A stretch of 6,345 bases of DNA. Origin: Acholeplasmatales bacterium. GTDB taxonomy: Bacteria > Bacillota_I > Bacilli_A > Acholeplasmatales > Anaeroplasmataceae. Shown piece after piece: positions 6,110 through 6,345 of the stretch; the stretch's first letter is position 1; every line of letters begins with the position of its first letter. The position numbers and the translations under genes are program-made. The DNA lies in the NCBI GenBank assembly GCA_024696565.1, contig JAILGR010000163.1, forward strand, positions 1 through 6,345, in the 5' to 3' direction. A model generated the notes under the pieces. It made no database searches. It saw only the letters and a list, made by a program, of their open reading frames with translations, and was not told the DNA's origin.

Positions 6110-6345
6110 ATGGATAAGAATATAAAATGTGCTATGAAGCATTATTCTATGGATGATTATGATAATATGATTCATTTTTTAATTCAATTAAATGAAGAAA
6201 ATAAAACAAACTCAAATTGGAATTGGGCAAGATTTGAGTGGATGATTGGACATTCCTATACCAATTTAGATACTATTGATACTATTGGATTGTGGTATTT
6301 TAATGATACTATTGTTGCCGCTTGTGTATATGATATGTATTTTGG
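6110..6345 (+). CDS. Probable GNAT-family N-acetyltransferase, N-terminal part, cut by window edge
   Basis: The reading frame is open from the ATG at 6110 to the right edge, giving 78 complete codons and no stop. The fragment looks like the start of a GNAT fold: a helix near residues 14-30, an aromatic stretch NWNWARFEWM at 36-45, and a strand pair with LWYFNDTIVAACVYD near 61-75. The acetyl-CoA-binding motif would lie beyond the edge, so the family call rests on general resemblance only and the acceptor is unknown. The ribosome site is atypical: GGTGAT at 6098-6103 matches the downstream part of the anti-Shine-Dalgarno pairing region rather than the AGGAGG core. It has its own promoter behind the operon terminator and is probably unrelated to sugar import. 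Confidence 0.6.
   Translation, partial: MDKNIKCAMKHYSMDDYDNMIHFLIQLNEENKTNSNWNWARFEWMIGHSYTNLDTIDTIGLWYFNDTIVAACVYDMYF

Noticed and set aside
1..6345. Mycoplasma-type code, mobile element, CRISPR array, rRNA or tRNA genes
   Set aside because: Tryptophan is TGG and no TGA is read through in the genes; no transposase, regularly spaced repeat array, attachment-like ends or tRNA/rRNA signatures were seen.

Overview
The window is AT-rich and densely coded on the + strand. It carries one complete carbohydrate ABC-importer operon, preceded by a second, separate importer ATPase gene and followed by the start of an unrelated gene. The sequence suggests a low-GC Gram-positive of the Bacilli type: strong AGGAGG-type ribosome sites, an LTSC lipobox, a CcpA-type cre site and MsmK/MsmX-type ATPases. 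The AT bias and the lipoprotein leader would suit Erysipelotrichales, Acholeplasmatales or uncultured RF39-like lineages, but the placement is inferred. Tryptophan is written TGG throughout, all visible genes stop at TAA or TAG, and nothing requires the mycoplasma code.

Layout. 1-106 is a short non-coding lead-in with a good ribosome site. 107-1213 encodes an MsmK/MsmX/UgpC-family ATPase. 1214-1542 is a 329-base gap holding a hairpin at 1294-1330, a near-consensus promoter (-35 at 1440-1445, -10 at 1462-1467), a cre-like box overlapping the -35, and an 18-bp LacI-type palindrome (1511-1528) just before the next ribosome site. Then come the importer genes: a family 1 solute-binding lipoprotein (1543-2883), two MalF/MalG-type permeases (2904-3836 and 3846-4763) and a second ATPase (4852-6003). 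A hairpin terminator at 6024-6058 closes the operon. A new gene for a probable GNAT acetyltransferase starts at 6110 behind an extended -10 promoter and runs off the right edge.

How it works together (family knowledge plus inference). The lipoprotein captures a sugar or oligosaccharide outside the membrane, the two six-helix permeases form the channel, and an MsmK-type ATPase dimer drives transport. The promoter appears to be under dual control: CcpA repression when preferred sugars are abundant, and a LacI-family repressor responding to the substrate. No regulator gene and no glycoside hydrolase lie in the window, so the substrate cannot be named.

I see no clear novel system. The points most worth a second look are the two ATPase paralogues bracketing one transporter, a sharp change in third-codon-base preference inside the binding-protein gene, and the regulatory architecture of the 1214-1542 gap.
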